Assembly (NCBI RefSeq): GCF_000002865.3
Contig: NW_001865046.1
Coordinates: forward strand, 455,492-519,491
Reading direction: 5' to 3'
From: Monosiga brevicollis MX1
Taxonomy: Eukaryota > Opisthokonta > Choanoflagellata > Craspedida > Salpingoecidae
Length of the DNA: 64,000 nucleotides
Below the pieces are notes generated by a model. The model did not search any database, was not told the origin of the DNA, and saw only the letters and a list, made by a program, of their open reading frames with translations. Made by a program: the position numbers and the translations under genes. This document shows positions 11,424 to 23,120 of the stretch, one piece after another; the first letter of the stretch is position 1; each line of letters starts with the position of its first letter.

Positions 11424-12438
11424 ATGGCCGCTAAAGGCAATGTCAAGGTTGAAGCCACGGAGAACTCGGCGACTTCTCTTCCGACCGCCACGGATGTACG
11501 GCCCGCGGATGGCATCACCCCGACCGTCGAGTACGTGGTCCCGTGCCCCCGCTGCGTGTGCCACCTTGGCTTGGCTTGGCTCGGGCTTGGCTTGGCATCT
11601 GTCGGGTATAGCGGCGACAAAGGTTGTGGCAGTGCAAGGCCCTCATTGGTCTCTTTGTTCGCTTTTGCGCAGAAATGTGGTCGCCACCGGCTACTTTTCG
11701 GGCAAGGTCAATCTCGCTGAAGTGCAGAAGAAGACCCGCAACATCGAGTATAATCCTCGCCGCTTTGCTGCGTGTGTTATTCGTAACAAGCTGCCTCACA
11801 GTACAGGCCTTCTCTTCTCCTCTGGCAAGCTCGTCATCATGGGCTGCAAAAGGTACACCGCGGCCCCCCGCCTCATCCGCACCTGAGCGCACTGTTTGCG
11901 TTTCTGGCTCTGGTGCTGGCTCTGGCTCTCTAACGAGAGCATAATATCACTTTCCCCACACATTGTCCAGTGAGGAGCAGGCTGAGCAAGCCTGGAGCAA
12001 GTTCCAGGATATCGTGATTAAGCGTTGTAACATTGCCGTCACGCCCACCGGCTTTAAAATTCACAACGTCGTGGGCAAGTACGTCAAGCACTGCCCAAAC
12101 CATCTGCCATGAGATCACATCTCGCGATGATCATCTAATACGGCCCTTCCTGATGATTGCTCAAATGCGTGATGCTGTGTCCCTGAATGCGTTTTAGGGT
12201 GGACGTGGGCTTTAAGATTGACTTGCACAAGCTACATATGGAGCACTCCAAATTTGTGACATACGATCCCGAGACGTTTCCAGGCCTGACCTACCGAATG
12301 CAGGACCCCTCGGTTGTTTTGTTGGTCTTTCACAGCGGGAAAGTTGTCTTGACCAAGGCCAAGACTCGCCTTGAGATGATTGAGGGTCTTCGCCGCATCC
12401 TGCCTACCCTGAAGGAGAACCGTAGTTCAGTGGCTTGA
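11424..12438 (+). CDS. TBP: TATA-binding protein (TBP family)
   Basis: Exons 11424-11530, 11673-11852, 11971-12078, 12198-12438 (211 residues). General transcription factor: binds and bends TATA promoters as part of TFIID. After a short N-terminus of about 36 residues come the two pseudo-symmetric saddle repeats, ENVVATGYFSGKVNL... and HNVVGKVDVGFKIDL.... The four DNA-intercalating Phe positions are all present: RRFAA, LLFSSGK, ETFPGL and LVFHSGK. So are the paired Asn residues that open each repeat. Those features favour TBP over TLF/TRF2, which usually loses some of these Phe. The helix joining the repeats (EQAWSKFQDIVIKRC) is quite different from the conserved basic TBP helix that contacts TFIIA and NC2. 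This could therefore be a divergent TBP or a second TBP-related paralogue. Confidence 0.9.
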
Positions 12439-12977
12439 GCGTCGATCGTCGATCGTCGCTCTTTTGTGTCTTGTGTCCCGACACTGGCCTCAGGCTTTTT
12501 CATAGCACCTCTGCCTACATTGCGCTGGGCTTCCCAGATATCGAGTATTGACGGCAGTGGCAGCCCTTAAGGTCATTCCAAATTGTTTGTCGTTGTTGAG
12601 AAGACGTGCTCTTATTCCTTTCATTCTTGTTGTTCCATGTTGACCATCCTTTGGATACGAGCCAGTGCCATGTCTTCCCGCACCCTCATTGGCTCTGTGC
12701 CGATCCGCGCCAAGCGCAAATATCTGTTATTCTCTTCTGAGTTTGTGTCTTCCAAGCAGATTATGGTTGTTTGTTTCCTCTGCTTGCCTTGAGAATTCTC
12801 CCTCCCACATCCCAAAAAGAATCGATGAGAAAGAATTTTTTTCATTGATTTCACGAGGTGGCCCCCTCGACTGGAGCATCAGGCCTATTACAGCGGCCCC
12901 CTAGTGCGTCGTGAGTATGTGAGTATCACCTCAAACTGTGTCATATATACGCCCACAATTGCGGTGGCTCTCCGAAG
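12439..12977. other. Convergent 3' region
   Basis: Between the TBP stop and the ligase-peptidase stop on the other strand. No coding signal seen on either strand. Confidence 0.55.
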
Positions 12978-15900
12978 CTATGCCGAGCTCCATTGTGGTT
13001 GGAAGCGCACAACGGGATACTTCTTGGCGGTACCGGAGCGTGGGCGCCGAGCCTCTGACGCACGTCCATGGGGCTTGCGCGGTTGGATTTCGCGAAGCTG
13101 GCGCACGCCCAACTCAGGGGCCACATGTTGTAGCAAGAATGCATGCTCAAAAGCCAAGTCATGGTAATGATCCAAGCCTGTCTGCCCCATATGTCCGCCC
13201 GAGTTGGCGCGCAAAAGGACAGGCTTCCAGTCCCCCTTGACTTGACGCAGACGATGCACCCACTTGGTAGGCTGTGCTACGCTGACCAGGTTGTCGTTGG
13301 TTGCGGTTACACACATGACGTAGGGATACGTCTTGCCGGGACGAAGGTTTGTGTAGGGGCAGTAGCTGCGCATGTAGCCCATCATGATGGGGTCCTCAGG
13401 ATCGCCCCATTCTTCGTACTCATAGGCAGTGTATGGTGCCGAGGCATCTTGCACCGTGGTCACCACGTCCAAGAAAGGAACCTTCAGAAGGGCTGCCGCG
13501 CATAGATCAGGTCGCATGTTCAAAACAGCACCAACCAACAGACCACCCGCTGACCGGCCTGTCAAGGCCAGTTTGCTCTTGGATGTAATGCCGCTGGTGA
13601 CCAGATGCTCGGCGCAGGCGATCATGTCAAAAAAGCTATTTTTCTTGTGCTCACGGCGACCCTCAAAATACCATGTGGCGCCAAGCTCCGAGCCACCCCT
13701 AAGCAAGCATGCACGACCCAGTTTGGGCCGAATATTAGTTTCGAGGAAAAGAAAGGCGATAGAGAGAGAGAGAGGGAGAGAGAACGCCCGAGGTAGTTTG
13801 AAGCAGCAGGTTTTTTCTTTTTTTTTTTTTTTTCAAAGAAGAAAGCAACGTACCGCACGTGGGCTACGGCGTAGACCACACCCCGGTCCAAAAGAGACAG
13901 GACAGCGGGTGAAAAGTTGAGCTCGACAGATGAGCCGTAGGCACCATAGCCATACAGGACGCAGGGTTGATTGCGTGGTTTTTCTGTATGAATGGCTTGA
14001 TTGTAGATCAAAGAAATGGGCACCTGTTGTGGAAAAGGGCAGGTGGGACCAGGAGAAAAGGTGTATGAGAGGAACAGCATAAGGACTTTCAAGCTATAGG
14101 CATCGGTGGTTGTTGGGTGCAGTCAACTGGAGAAAAAGGAGCCCATGCAGGTAGAACGAGAACAGGACAACAATTGGTCCAAGGCGTACCTGGGTACCGT
14201 CCTGGCTGATGGCAGTCAGGCGGCGCTCCTTATAGCGGAAGGCCTCAAAGTTGATCACGGACGAGGCAAATTTGATATCAAAGCGTCGGGTGTCAGGATC
14301 GTACGTGAGCAACTGGGTCGGGCAAATGGGGCTCGAGTAGAACAATGTCATCAGGCGCACATTCTCGGCTTTTTGAGAAGGAAGGAGCAGGCCGCGGCCC
14401 GGGCGCATGGGGTCGCAGCCCCCCGTGATGGACCAGAATGAGTAGATAAGATGCGGAAAGCTGATGTAATGGTCAAAAGAGACGACGACGACACCATCTT
14501 CTTGGGTGAAATGCATGAGGCGAATCTGCTTGGCGGCATAGCTCTGCTCAACCATGGCCACGTAGCCATCCAACGCAATGACCTCCTGCAGCTGAACGTG
14601 CTCGCGCGCCGCCATGCAAACGGAAAAGTCACCCAGCGCAATACGATCGCCCTGCAAGTAACATGTGGCGGCCTCCAGCTGATGATTCTTTGCATCACCG
14701 CGGTTGGTGCGCATGAAAAGGGTATTTCCGGCCACGTCACACGTATAGTTGACACCCTGGGTGCGAGGCGACACGACACACAGCCATGCAGCTGCTCCTC
14801 CCAAGCGCACATTGAGGTCAGTCGGCAGGAGCAGGCACTCTGATGTGCTCTGGGAGGCCGAGTCAATAATCAGGTAATTGCCATCGCTGGACTGGTGTAA
14901 GGTTACGGCAAAGGCGGCATCCGTCTCTTGGAAAACGACCTGGGGCGGAACATTGCCGTGTAGCTGATGCAAGAATACTGAATTGGGCATCGTCTCGCCG
15001 ATACCAGAATAGAAGACCCCCTGACCGTCCTGGGTGAAGAAGAATTCGGCAGAGACGTCATCGATAACCGTCACAGGCTGTAGAGAGTGTGGTATAGCGA
15101 GGGTTCAAACACCATATGAGTGGCACGCACGGCTCTCGCCCTTTTGATGGCGATCGAAGACGGGGGCCAGAGTGCGGGGCGTATCGTACCTCCAGTGAAT
15201 CAACGTTGATGATGTGCAGCTTGTAGCATTCCTCGCCCTGATCATCGACCGTGTAACCAAAGTATTGGCCTTGTGGAGACAAGATAATCTGTTGGTCGTG
15301 GTCAAGCCAAAGAACATGAGCAAGGGCGAGGGTGGATGGCGAGACGATTCTCAAAAGCAGGGTTGTGAAAAAAAGGCAAACCTGGCCAAAATCGCAAAAA
15401 TCAAAGTTGTGTTCGGCCGCGTACTGCGCTTCATCCAGGAGAACGGTGGCGCCAAGATCAATTAGGGCACGGCGCGTGTCAGAGTCGTCCGAAGCGCGGG
15501 CGAGGGCCTCACGGGCAGTGCTGATGCTTTGCGTAGCCAAGCGGCCGTGTATCATGCTGTGGCGTGCCGAGTCTTGGATGCTGAAATAGATGTGGTCTTT
15601 GATGTCAAAAGCAAAGGGAGGGCGGGTGGGCATGCGCTGGAGCATGTCTGCAACCAATTGCTCCTGAAAGTCGGCAGTGGGGGCCATGACTTCCTCAGCA
15701 TAGTCATATTCGTCATCAATCAAGGTTTGAAACTCCTCACTAGAGGTGGCTTGCATCCACGCATATTCGTCGGGACCATCGCTGCGGCGAGCAATGGGGG
15801 GATCGGGCAGGTCAATGCGCAGTTGTTCCTGGCGGGCTGCGCTGTAGCTCACGAGGGTATCGAGCATGTGCTGCTGTGAGGTGAAATCCGCTGTGGCTAG

Positions 15901-17561
15901 CGCGTTGACGACCGTGGCCAAGTCAGCATCGGATACGGTGTTGGGCTGTTGCAGACGCTTGAGCGTCTGCCCCAGAATGGCCTGGGGGTCTTTGGTCGGA
16001 GCGTCGCGTTGTAGCACGCGGGCCGTCAGGGCGGCAGCATCGGGTCGCCGCTGGTGGCGAGTCCAAGCAGCGCGAACGACCGACTCGAGGAGGTGCGGCC
16101 ATTCGAGGCCAGCCAACTGGCCCGCTCGGCGGAACTTGCCGCCGATCCAGCAATTGGGGTTGACGTCCAGGAGGTGAGGGGTCCCACTGTCATCGAAGCG
16201 AAAGTCGATGCGGGCATAGTCTTGCAGGGACAAGGCGTCAAAAATTTTCGCGCAATGGTCTTCAATCAAAGCTTGAGTGGCATCATCAAATTGGGCATGG
16301 ATGTGAGCGACCTGTTCCCAAAATTCAGGAGCCATGCCACGTTTGGCATCGTAGAGCTGGATTTTGGGGGCATCTGGGGGCAGCTTTGTATAGTCGAGCT
16401 CCAGGATGGGCAACACACGAAAGTCGCCCGAGTCTGGATTTCCGAGGCAAGCCACGGTGATTTCACGGCCCGCAAGAAACTGCTGCACCAACATGGCAAG
16501 GGACGCCAGCTCCTCCTGCCGACCAAGGTCCTCCAGATGGGCCGCGAGCTCTTGGGTGGAATTGCAAATGCAAGTGCTGGTGATGCCTGTGCTTCCATCA
16601 CCACAACGGGGCTTGACCTGCCAGATTGGGTACGAGCATAGCAGCAGGTCGGTCGTGAGGATAGAGTAAGGGATAGTCGGCAGAGCGGCCAAGAGCACGC
16701 AAGTGACGCACAATCACGGGAAAGGTGAAGACGTGGGTCTCGATAAACTCGTTCACGGTTTGGTGGTTGGGCTCAAAGACATGGCTAAAAGGAACAGCAA
16801 TGTTTAATGCCTAAGGGTAAGTGCAGAAGATGTTGGGCAGTGATGCACATGCTGGTTAGTTGGCAGCGTCATGGTGGTGTCGTCGGGCGCAGGGCTTGAC
16901 GACCGCTTCTGACCTTGGCTACCGAGTCGACGAGCCACTTGTCGCGGCAGAGGGTGAGGCCAATGGCACCGGTGCCCGTGTACGGGATGCCGTGCATGTC
17001 CATCAGGGCGGGTAGGTAGGGCTCCCATTCATTGACGTTGTTGTAGCCTTCATCACACCTACATAGCCCCAGATATGCACGGGCAGGGAAAAAAAAAAAA
17101 AAAGAGAGGGTTCATGGTGCACTGCGTTCATTCCGGTGCACTCGAGGTGGCAACGGTTGGGGTGTGGGACGAGAAACTTACAAGTTGAAGATAAAAGCCG
17201 GAGGCTGGGATTTGAAGCGTTCAAGAAGGGTGGCATGGGTATCGAGCCAGCTCATGGTGACGTTAGGAATGCCTGAGAGGGCCTCCTTGAGGTGCTCAAG
17301 CTCCTCATCATCGTGTGGGGTCCAGCCGGGGTCGTCTTGGCGTGGATCGGCTAGCAAAACGGTAATGTTTTCAAAGGGCAGGAGAGGGAGATGGGCCAGC
17401 GGCGAGGCTGTGATGGCCGGAGCCGGGGCCGAGGTTGAGGCCGGGGCGGTGTGCATGAGGCCGGTTCGGGGGCTTTCAATTGAGCTGACGACGGCAGCGG
17501 CGGTACGGGAAAGAGCAGCAAAAGTTGTCACAGCGAGCCGGCTCAACGGCAGCCACTGCAT
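12978..17561 (-). CDS. ATP-grasp (D-Ala-D-Ala ligase-like) / oligopeptidase B fusion
   Basis: Exons 17182-17561, 16914-17058, 16712-16810, 15382-16617, 15190-15288, 14190-15077, 13854-14023, 12978-13698; 3738 nt, 1245 residues, all phases agree. The N-terminal 30 residues are Arg/Ala/Ser-rich and lack acids, possibly a mitochondrial leader. Residues about 65-450 are an ATP-grasp ligase: FNLCDEGYNN, VKPRCGDGSTGIT, then RIDFRFDDSG and LLDVNPNC (metal site, with Asp where Glu is usual). Residues about 535-1245 are an S9A prolyl-oligopeptidase of the PtrB type: propeller, then HVRGGSELG, GRSAGG (Ser about 1055), ATNDNLV (Asp about 1141) and NSGGHMG (His about 1175), a complete triad. Expected activities are ATP-driven amide bond formation and cleavage of short peptides after basic residues. 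The intron between FDFCDFGQ and IILSPQGQ is open in frame but breaks the propeller if retained. Confidence 0.88.
13741..13834. repeat. GA tract and poly-T inside an intron
   Basis: A (GA)n run at about 13759-13783 and a roughly 20-nt T tract at 13813-13833, both within the 13699-13853 intron of the ligase-peptidase gene. Confidence 0.8.
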
Positions 17562-18909
17562 TCACGACTCCTTGGGTGCACGGCGCAAAGGGGCGGGGTA
17601 GCAAATGACGAAGAGGGCGAAGACTCGGGTAGGCAACGCGTTCAAGGAAATGAAGCCTGAGGGTCTTCAGTGAACACCGTCCACAGGCACGTCAAGTGTA
17701 GAGCGAGCATAGCGAGCAGTCAAGAGGCGCGTGGTAGCCACCGTCTCCGTGACATCATGTAGCTGCCACTTTCTGCTTCACGCTGCCTGCCGTTTCTGAC
17801 AGAGTCAGGGGCCATTGCACGCAATGCATCGCCCTTGCAAGCTTTGCTGCAAACACCGCCGTGTTTTGGTGACAAATTGGTTGCTGCAACATCAGCAAAA
17901 CCATCATCATCACAAAGGGAGAGAGAGAGAGGGAGATTGAGAGGGAGATTGAGAGGGAGAGTGAGAGGGATTGAGAGAGATTGAGCGAGATTGAGCGAGA
18001 TTGAGAGAGTGATTGAGAGAGTGATTGAGAGATAGAGAAAGGAAGAGAGAGATAGAGAGAGTAAGAGAGGAATAGAGAGAGGTTGAGAGAGATTGAGAGA
18101 GATTGAGAGAGATTGAGAGAGGGACAGAGAGATTGAGAGGGACAGAGAGAGATTGTGAGGGATAAACATACGTACACATGTAACAGTGGGCGGGTTGGGG
18201 GTGAGTACAGAATAGAGTGACAAAATATGTTGCAGCAGTTCGTGGAGGTGACTTTTTCAGTCAAGCAACCGACAAGAGAGAGAGAGTGTGTGTGAGAGAG
18301 AGTGTGTGTGCATGTATTTCTTACTGCAACGTACCCTTTGCCTGTTGGCCAAAGGGAGCTTGGCACCGCTTGACGGTAAGGGGTGGGGGGTGGGGGATTT
18401 GCAATGTTAGGGAAAAGGGCGCTGGCTTGCTGCAACTGAGGCTTCTCGCACCATCAATCTGATGCTGGATTTCATTCACGACATGGGCATCAACGTTAGA
18501 GAATGGGAGAGAGAGAGAGGGCGTCTCACACCATCAACAGTCATCAGCAATGAGCATCTGGCGTCTCTCTGATCCACCCGTGGTTGGTGCAAGTCTTGCA
18601 CCAACAGGGGGTGCCCCTTTTACCGTTTTTCTTGGTCGGCCCCCTCCCGACCCGAACATGAGCCTCCCCAGCCGGCCAGCGACTGGCATTTTTCTTTGCC
18701 TCTGTCACGGTTCCAAGCAAGCTCGAGCAGCTCTGCCACCCTCTGCCCTTTGGCCACACACCCCGCGGTCGATTACCACCCGCAACACTCTGACCTTCAA
18801 CAACACAGCTTTGGCCACTGCCACTGCTTCTGCCTCCTTTCTTCAATACCAGTGGCACCGCAATCTGGACTCGTCGTCTTTGTCGCAGCTGCCCTACACC
18901 ACCAGCATT
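17562..18909. promoter_or_regulatory. Shared upstream region of the two ATP-grasp genes, with GA-rich repeats
   Basis: 1.35 kb between the start codons of two divergently transcribed ATP-grasp genes. The part at 17918-18165 is an imperfect array of GAGAGATT-type units. A GA/TG tract lies at 18275-18312. An open frame continues upstream of the chosen start of the + gene to about 18550, so its true start could lie earlier. Shared regulation is inference from geometry only. Confidence 0.5.
17918..18165. repeat. Imperfect GAGAGATT-type microsatellite
   Basis: About 250 nt of GA runs interrupted at short intervals by TT or GGG. On the minus strand it reads as long Ser/Leu open frames, which are artefacts of the repeat. 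Confidence 0.85.
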
Positions 18910-21184
18910 ATGACTACCCTTGCCGATGGCCTGTCCCTCGATACTTTGCCCTCCGAGTCGAGCGCCACAATGACCACCGCCACCACCACATCGTCTTCAC
19001 CCACCACCACCACCACCAAGCGCGCCAACACCGTCTGCCATGGCATTGTCGACTCGCTGGAGGCCAAGCTCCCTGAAAAGTGGTGGGAGACTCTTTTCGA
19101 TGAAATGTACGTCTGAATCGCCCCTTGCTGTCAGATGGCTCTGATCGCCCGGGCTTGGTACCCATTTATCTCTTCTTTTGCTTACTTGGTCTCTTTTGTT
19201 GTTGGTTGTCAGGTACCTGAAGACGGATGGCGATGTTGTGGAGAATGCCGACATTACCGCCGATGAGGTCGATGCCATCCTCAACGCAGTTGCGCTGCCT
19301 GATCAAGCTGCCGTGTTGGACCTCTGCTGCGGCCAGGGCCGCCATCTTCTCGAGTTGTCCCAGCGTCGCTCCGATTTGCAACTCTTTGGTCTCGATCAGT
19401 CTGCCTTTCTCATCCAAACGGCTCAGGCCCGGGCCGATGCCAGCCAAAAGAATGTCCACTTCACCGTCGGTACCTGCGATGCTCTGCCCTACGAAGCCAA
19501 TTCGTTTGACCTCGTGACCATCATGGGCAACTCTTTTGGCTACTTTGAGCGCGCTGAAGTTGATCAAATCGTCATTGCTGAAGTTCAGCGCGTCCTCAAG
19601 CCCGGCGGTACCGTTCTCCTCGACCTGACCGACGGCGAGCACATGAAGAATACCTTTAGCCCTCGCTCCTGGGAGTGGATCGACGATACGCTCCTCGTCT
19701 GCCGTGAGCGCCAGCTTGCCAGTGACGGCCGCCGCCTGGTCTCGCGTGAGGTCATCACTGACACGAACAAGGGTGTCGTTCGCGACCAGTTTTATGCCGA
19801 GCGCCTCTACACCTTCCCAGAGCTGCGCGCTGTGTTGGAGAAGGCGAGCTTTGTTGGTCCTCGCCAGATTGACATTCTCACAGGCGAGAAGAGCGACCGC
19901 GGTGGTCAAGACCTCGGTATGATGGCCCACCGCATGTTCATCCGCGCCAGCAAGGCCCCCACGGAGGTTCAGCTCCTGACCATGGGCACCCAGGCCAGTC
20001 TGCCCATTGAGACCACCGACACGGCCAGTGAGCAAACCATCTCGGGTGTCAGCACGCCCGGTACAGCCAAGCTTGTGGTGGTCATGGGCGATCCCAGCCG
20101 CCCATCATCGGAGAAGCTCAATCAGACGTGGAATGATGAGGATCTGCTCACGATCGAAAAGCTGAAAGGTGTTGTCCTTGAGCGCTTTCAACAGGATCGT
20201 GAAGTCGTCTTCTTGAACCACCACGACTCCATGTTCGAGGCCCTCACCGCTTTGGCTCGCGAGCACATCCCCCCGGTCATCTTCAACCTCTGCGACGAAG
20301 GCTTCAACAACCATGCTCGCCTGGAGCTGCACGTCCCCGCCATGATGGACATTCTCGGTCTGCACTACAGTGGTGCCGCTCCAGCTTGCTTGGCTATCTG
20401 CTACGACAAGGGCCTGGTCAACGCGCTGGCCCGTCGCCTGGGCGTTCCCGTGCCTGCCGAGGTCTTTATCTCTCACGAAACGGATTTGCGCCAGCTCTTG
20501 ATCGACGAGGCGGCCGCCACCGAATTTCTACAGGATCTCGACTTTCCCGTCTTTGTCAAGCCCGTGCGCGGTGATGGCTCAGTTGGTATCACTGCCGACT
20601 CCATCTGCAACAACGTGGAAGAGCTCATCTCCTACGTGGAGGCCGTGCGGGCCAACCCTACGGTCTTGAGCAAGGATGTGGTTGTGCAGGAATACCTGCA
20701 GGGCGAGGAGGTCTCCGTCGGTGTTATCGGTAACCCTGAAATGGATGCCGTCGGTGACGTTATTCCGGACAGCGCCCTTTTCTTGCCCATTCTAAAGGCG
20801 GACTTTTCCCAGCTGCCCGCCGATTTGCCTCCCATTCTCTCCTATGAGTCCAAATGGGATCCCGAGTCCCCTTATTGGACAGACGTGCAGTACAAGCCAG
20901 CCGAGGTGAGCGCTGAGCACCGACGCCAGCTGCACCAGCAGTGCGCCCTCTTGTTCAACCGCTTTGAGCTGCGTGACTTTGGTCGATTTGACTTCCGCTT
21001 TTCCAAGCGCACGCAAACATTCAAGCTGCTCGAGGTCAACCCCAACCCGGGTTGGTGCCATGATGGTAAAGCGGCTCTCATGGCCCAAATGGCCGGGCTG
21101 AATTATGCCGACATGATTCAGCGCATCATTTTGGCGGCCGAGGCGCGAATCGAAAAGGCGCGGAATGCTCAGTGGAAGCTCTAA
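18910..21184 (+). CDS. Class I methyltransferase / ATP-grasp ligase fusion
   Basis: Exons 18910-19106 and 19213-21184 (722 residues). Residues about 70-335 are a SAM-dependent methyltransferase: motif I VLDLCCGQGRH at about 100-110, acidic strand-2 motif FGLDQS, and VLKPGGTVLLDL. Residues about 345-722 are an ATP-grasp ligase of the D-Ala-D-Ala-ligase type: FNLCDEGFNN, VKPVRGDGSVGIT, VQEYLQGEEVSV, then FGRFDFRF and LLEVNPNPGW with the metal-binding Asp, Glu and Asn. It shares many positions with the ligase of the divergent neighbour, so the two are paralogues. Expected chemistry is ATP-dependent joining of a carboxylate to an amine plus methyl transfer; substrates are unknown. The N-terminus is Thr/Ser-rich. 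An in-frame extension to about 18550 exists, but ATG 18910 is preferred because the upstream residues look non-coding. Only one intron, near the 5' end. Confidence 0.88.
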
Positions 21185-21712
21185 AGCTCCCCGAGTCTAG
21201 TCAAACCAAGTCAGCGAGAACAGACAGTTGGATCGACTCGGCTGTTTTGTTTTTAACAATCGTCTTCTGCTTGTGCATGGCCAAGTCCGTGTGTATCCCG
21301 TGTGTATGTTGTATTGTGTCGGAAGATGGGTCTTCTGATGGGCTAGCCTATGCTATCCTGTTTGCTCATGATGATTGTAATCAGATAGTCAAGTCCAGAT
21401 GCGCTGGGCGCAAAGCTGTCGTTGTTTGTTTCTTCGCGATAATTGAGTTGTGTCAACCACTTTGATGATTCGCTTCTGCTCATTTTGGTTTGGTGAACTC
21501 AACAACTGACTGCCACAAGCTTGCAAATACGATTGAGACGTCGTTCACCCACACAAAGCAAGTAAGAGGTTACATAGCAGACATGAAAGTCGATGCATGG
21601 CACGGCCAATTGCATCGGCTTTCGAAAACAATGATGCGAACAAAACAAAACAAAGAAAAAAAAAAAAGACACGAAAAGGGACGGCCAAAGCAGGTGGCAT
21701 TGAATGTCTGCT
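21185..21712. other. Convergent 3' region
   Basis: Between two stop codons on opposite strands. An A-rich run at 21654-21667 is the only feature. Confidence 0.55.
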
Positions 21713-22527
<815 letters not shown>

Positions 22528-22671
22528 GATGATGGATATCAGGTATCGACAAGGATGGGAGTCTCAATGATCGAGCCGGATAGAGGGATGAAGAAAATGC
22601 CCCGGGACTTGAGCCACGCCCGATTCATCAAGTGTGGTCTAGGGACGCTCCATACAAACAAACAGACAGAC

Positions 22672-22703
<32 letters not shown>

Positions 22704-23120
22704 CCGCACGTTTTGGTCTATTCGCCGTGTTGGCAATCAGCGGCTGCGTTGGCACTTTCCAGCCAAGCGAATCTCAAGGCAGAGACGCAGAGACGCCCTC
22801 TACCCCTGAAGTACTGCAGCCATACCATAGGCATGGTGCAGCGAGATCTGCTGACACTGCACATTTCCAATTGTCAGCACAGGGCCTCGCCTAATTAGAC
22901 TCCGTTCGACTATAAATAGACGAAGTATCTAAAAAAAGTCTTTCGAGCATGGTGGCCGGCCAACAAGCCTCAAGCGTTGCCTGGTTGGCACTTTTCCCTC
23001 CTCCTCCGTCAAAAAGCGGGGGAAGAGTCGAGGGCACGCTCATTTCTTTTGCGTGTGTGTGTCTGATGAGTGCTCCTGAGCTTGTGGTTTGGTGGTGTGT
23101 TGCTTAATTGAGCTTTGGAC
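22528..23120. promoter_or_regulatory. Divergent promoter region, Arf and FBXO4 genes
   Basis: 593 nt between two start codons facing apart. It contains a (CAGA)n microsatellite and, at 22909-22916, a TATAAATA-like box oriented toward the + gene but about 200 nt from its ATG. Confidence 0.45.
22662..22703. repeat. (CAGA)n tetranucleotide microsatellite
   Basis: About ten CAGA/CAAA/CACAGA units in a row, intergenic. Confidence 0.9.

Noticed and set aside
15289-15381. Reading through between FDFCDFGQ and IILSPQGQ as coding sequence
   Set aside because: The stretch is open in frame, but it has good splice ends and would insert 31 hydrophobic residues into the conserved beta-propeller start of oligopeptidase B.
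16627-16713. Start of the ligase-peptidase protein at 16713
   Set aside because: That frame begins inside an intron; splicing 16712 to 16617 restores FPVIVKPRCGDG, matching FPVFVKPVRGDG of the paralogue.
17720-18435. Minus-strand Ser/Leu/Asn-rich frames of up to 226 residues
   Set aside because: Translation of the GAGAGATT array; three overlapping frames are all open, which is typical of repeats, not of genes.
18550-18909. Longer N-terminus for the methyltransferase-ligase
   Set aside because: In frame and open, but composition looks like 5' UTR; kept only as an alternative start.
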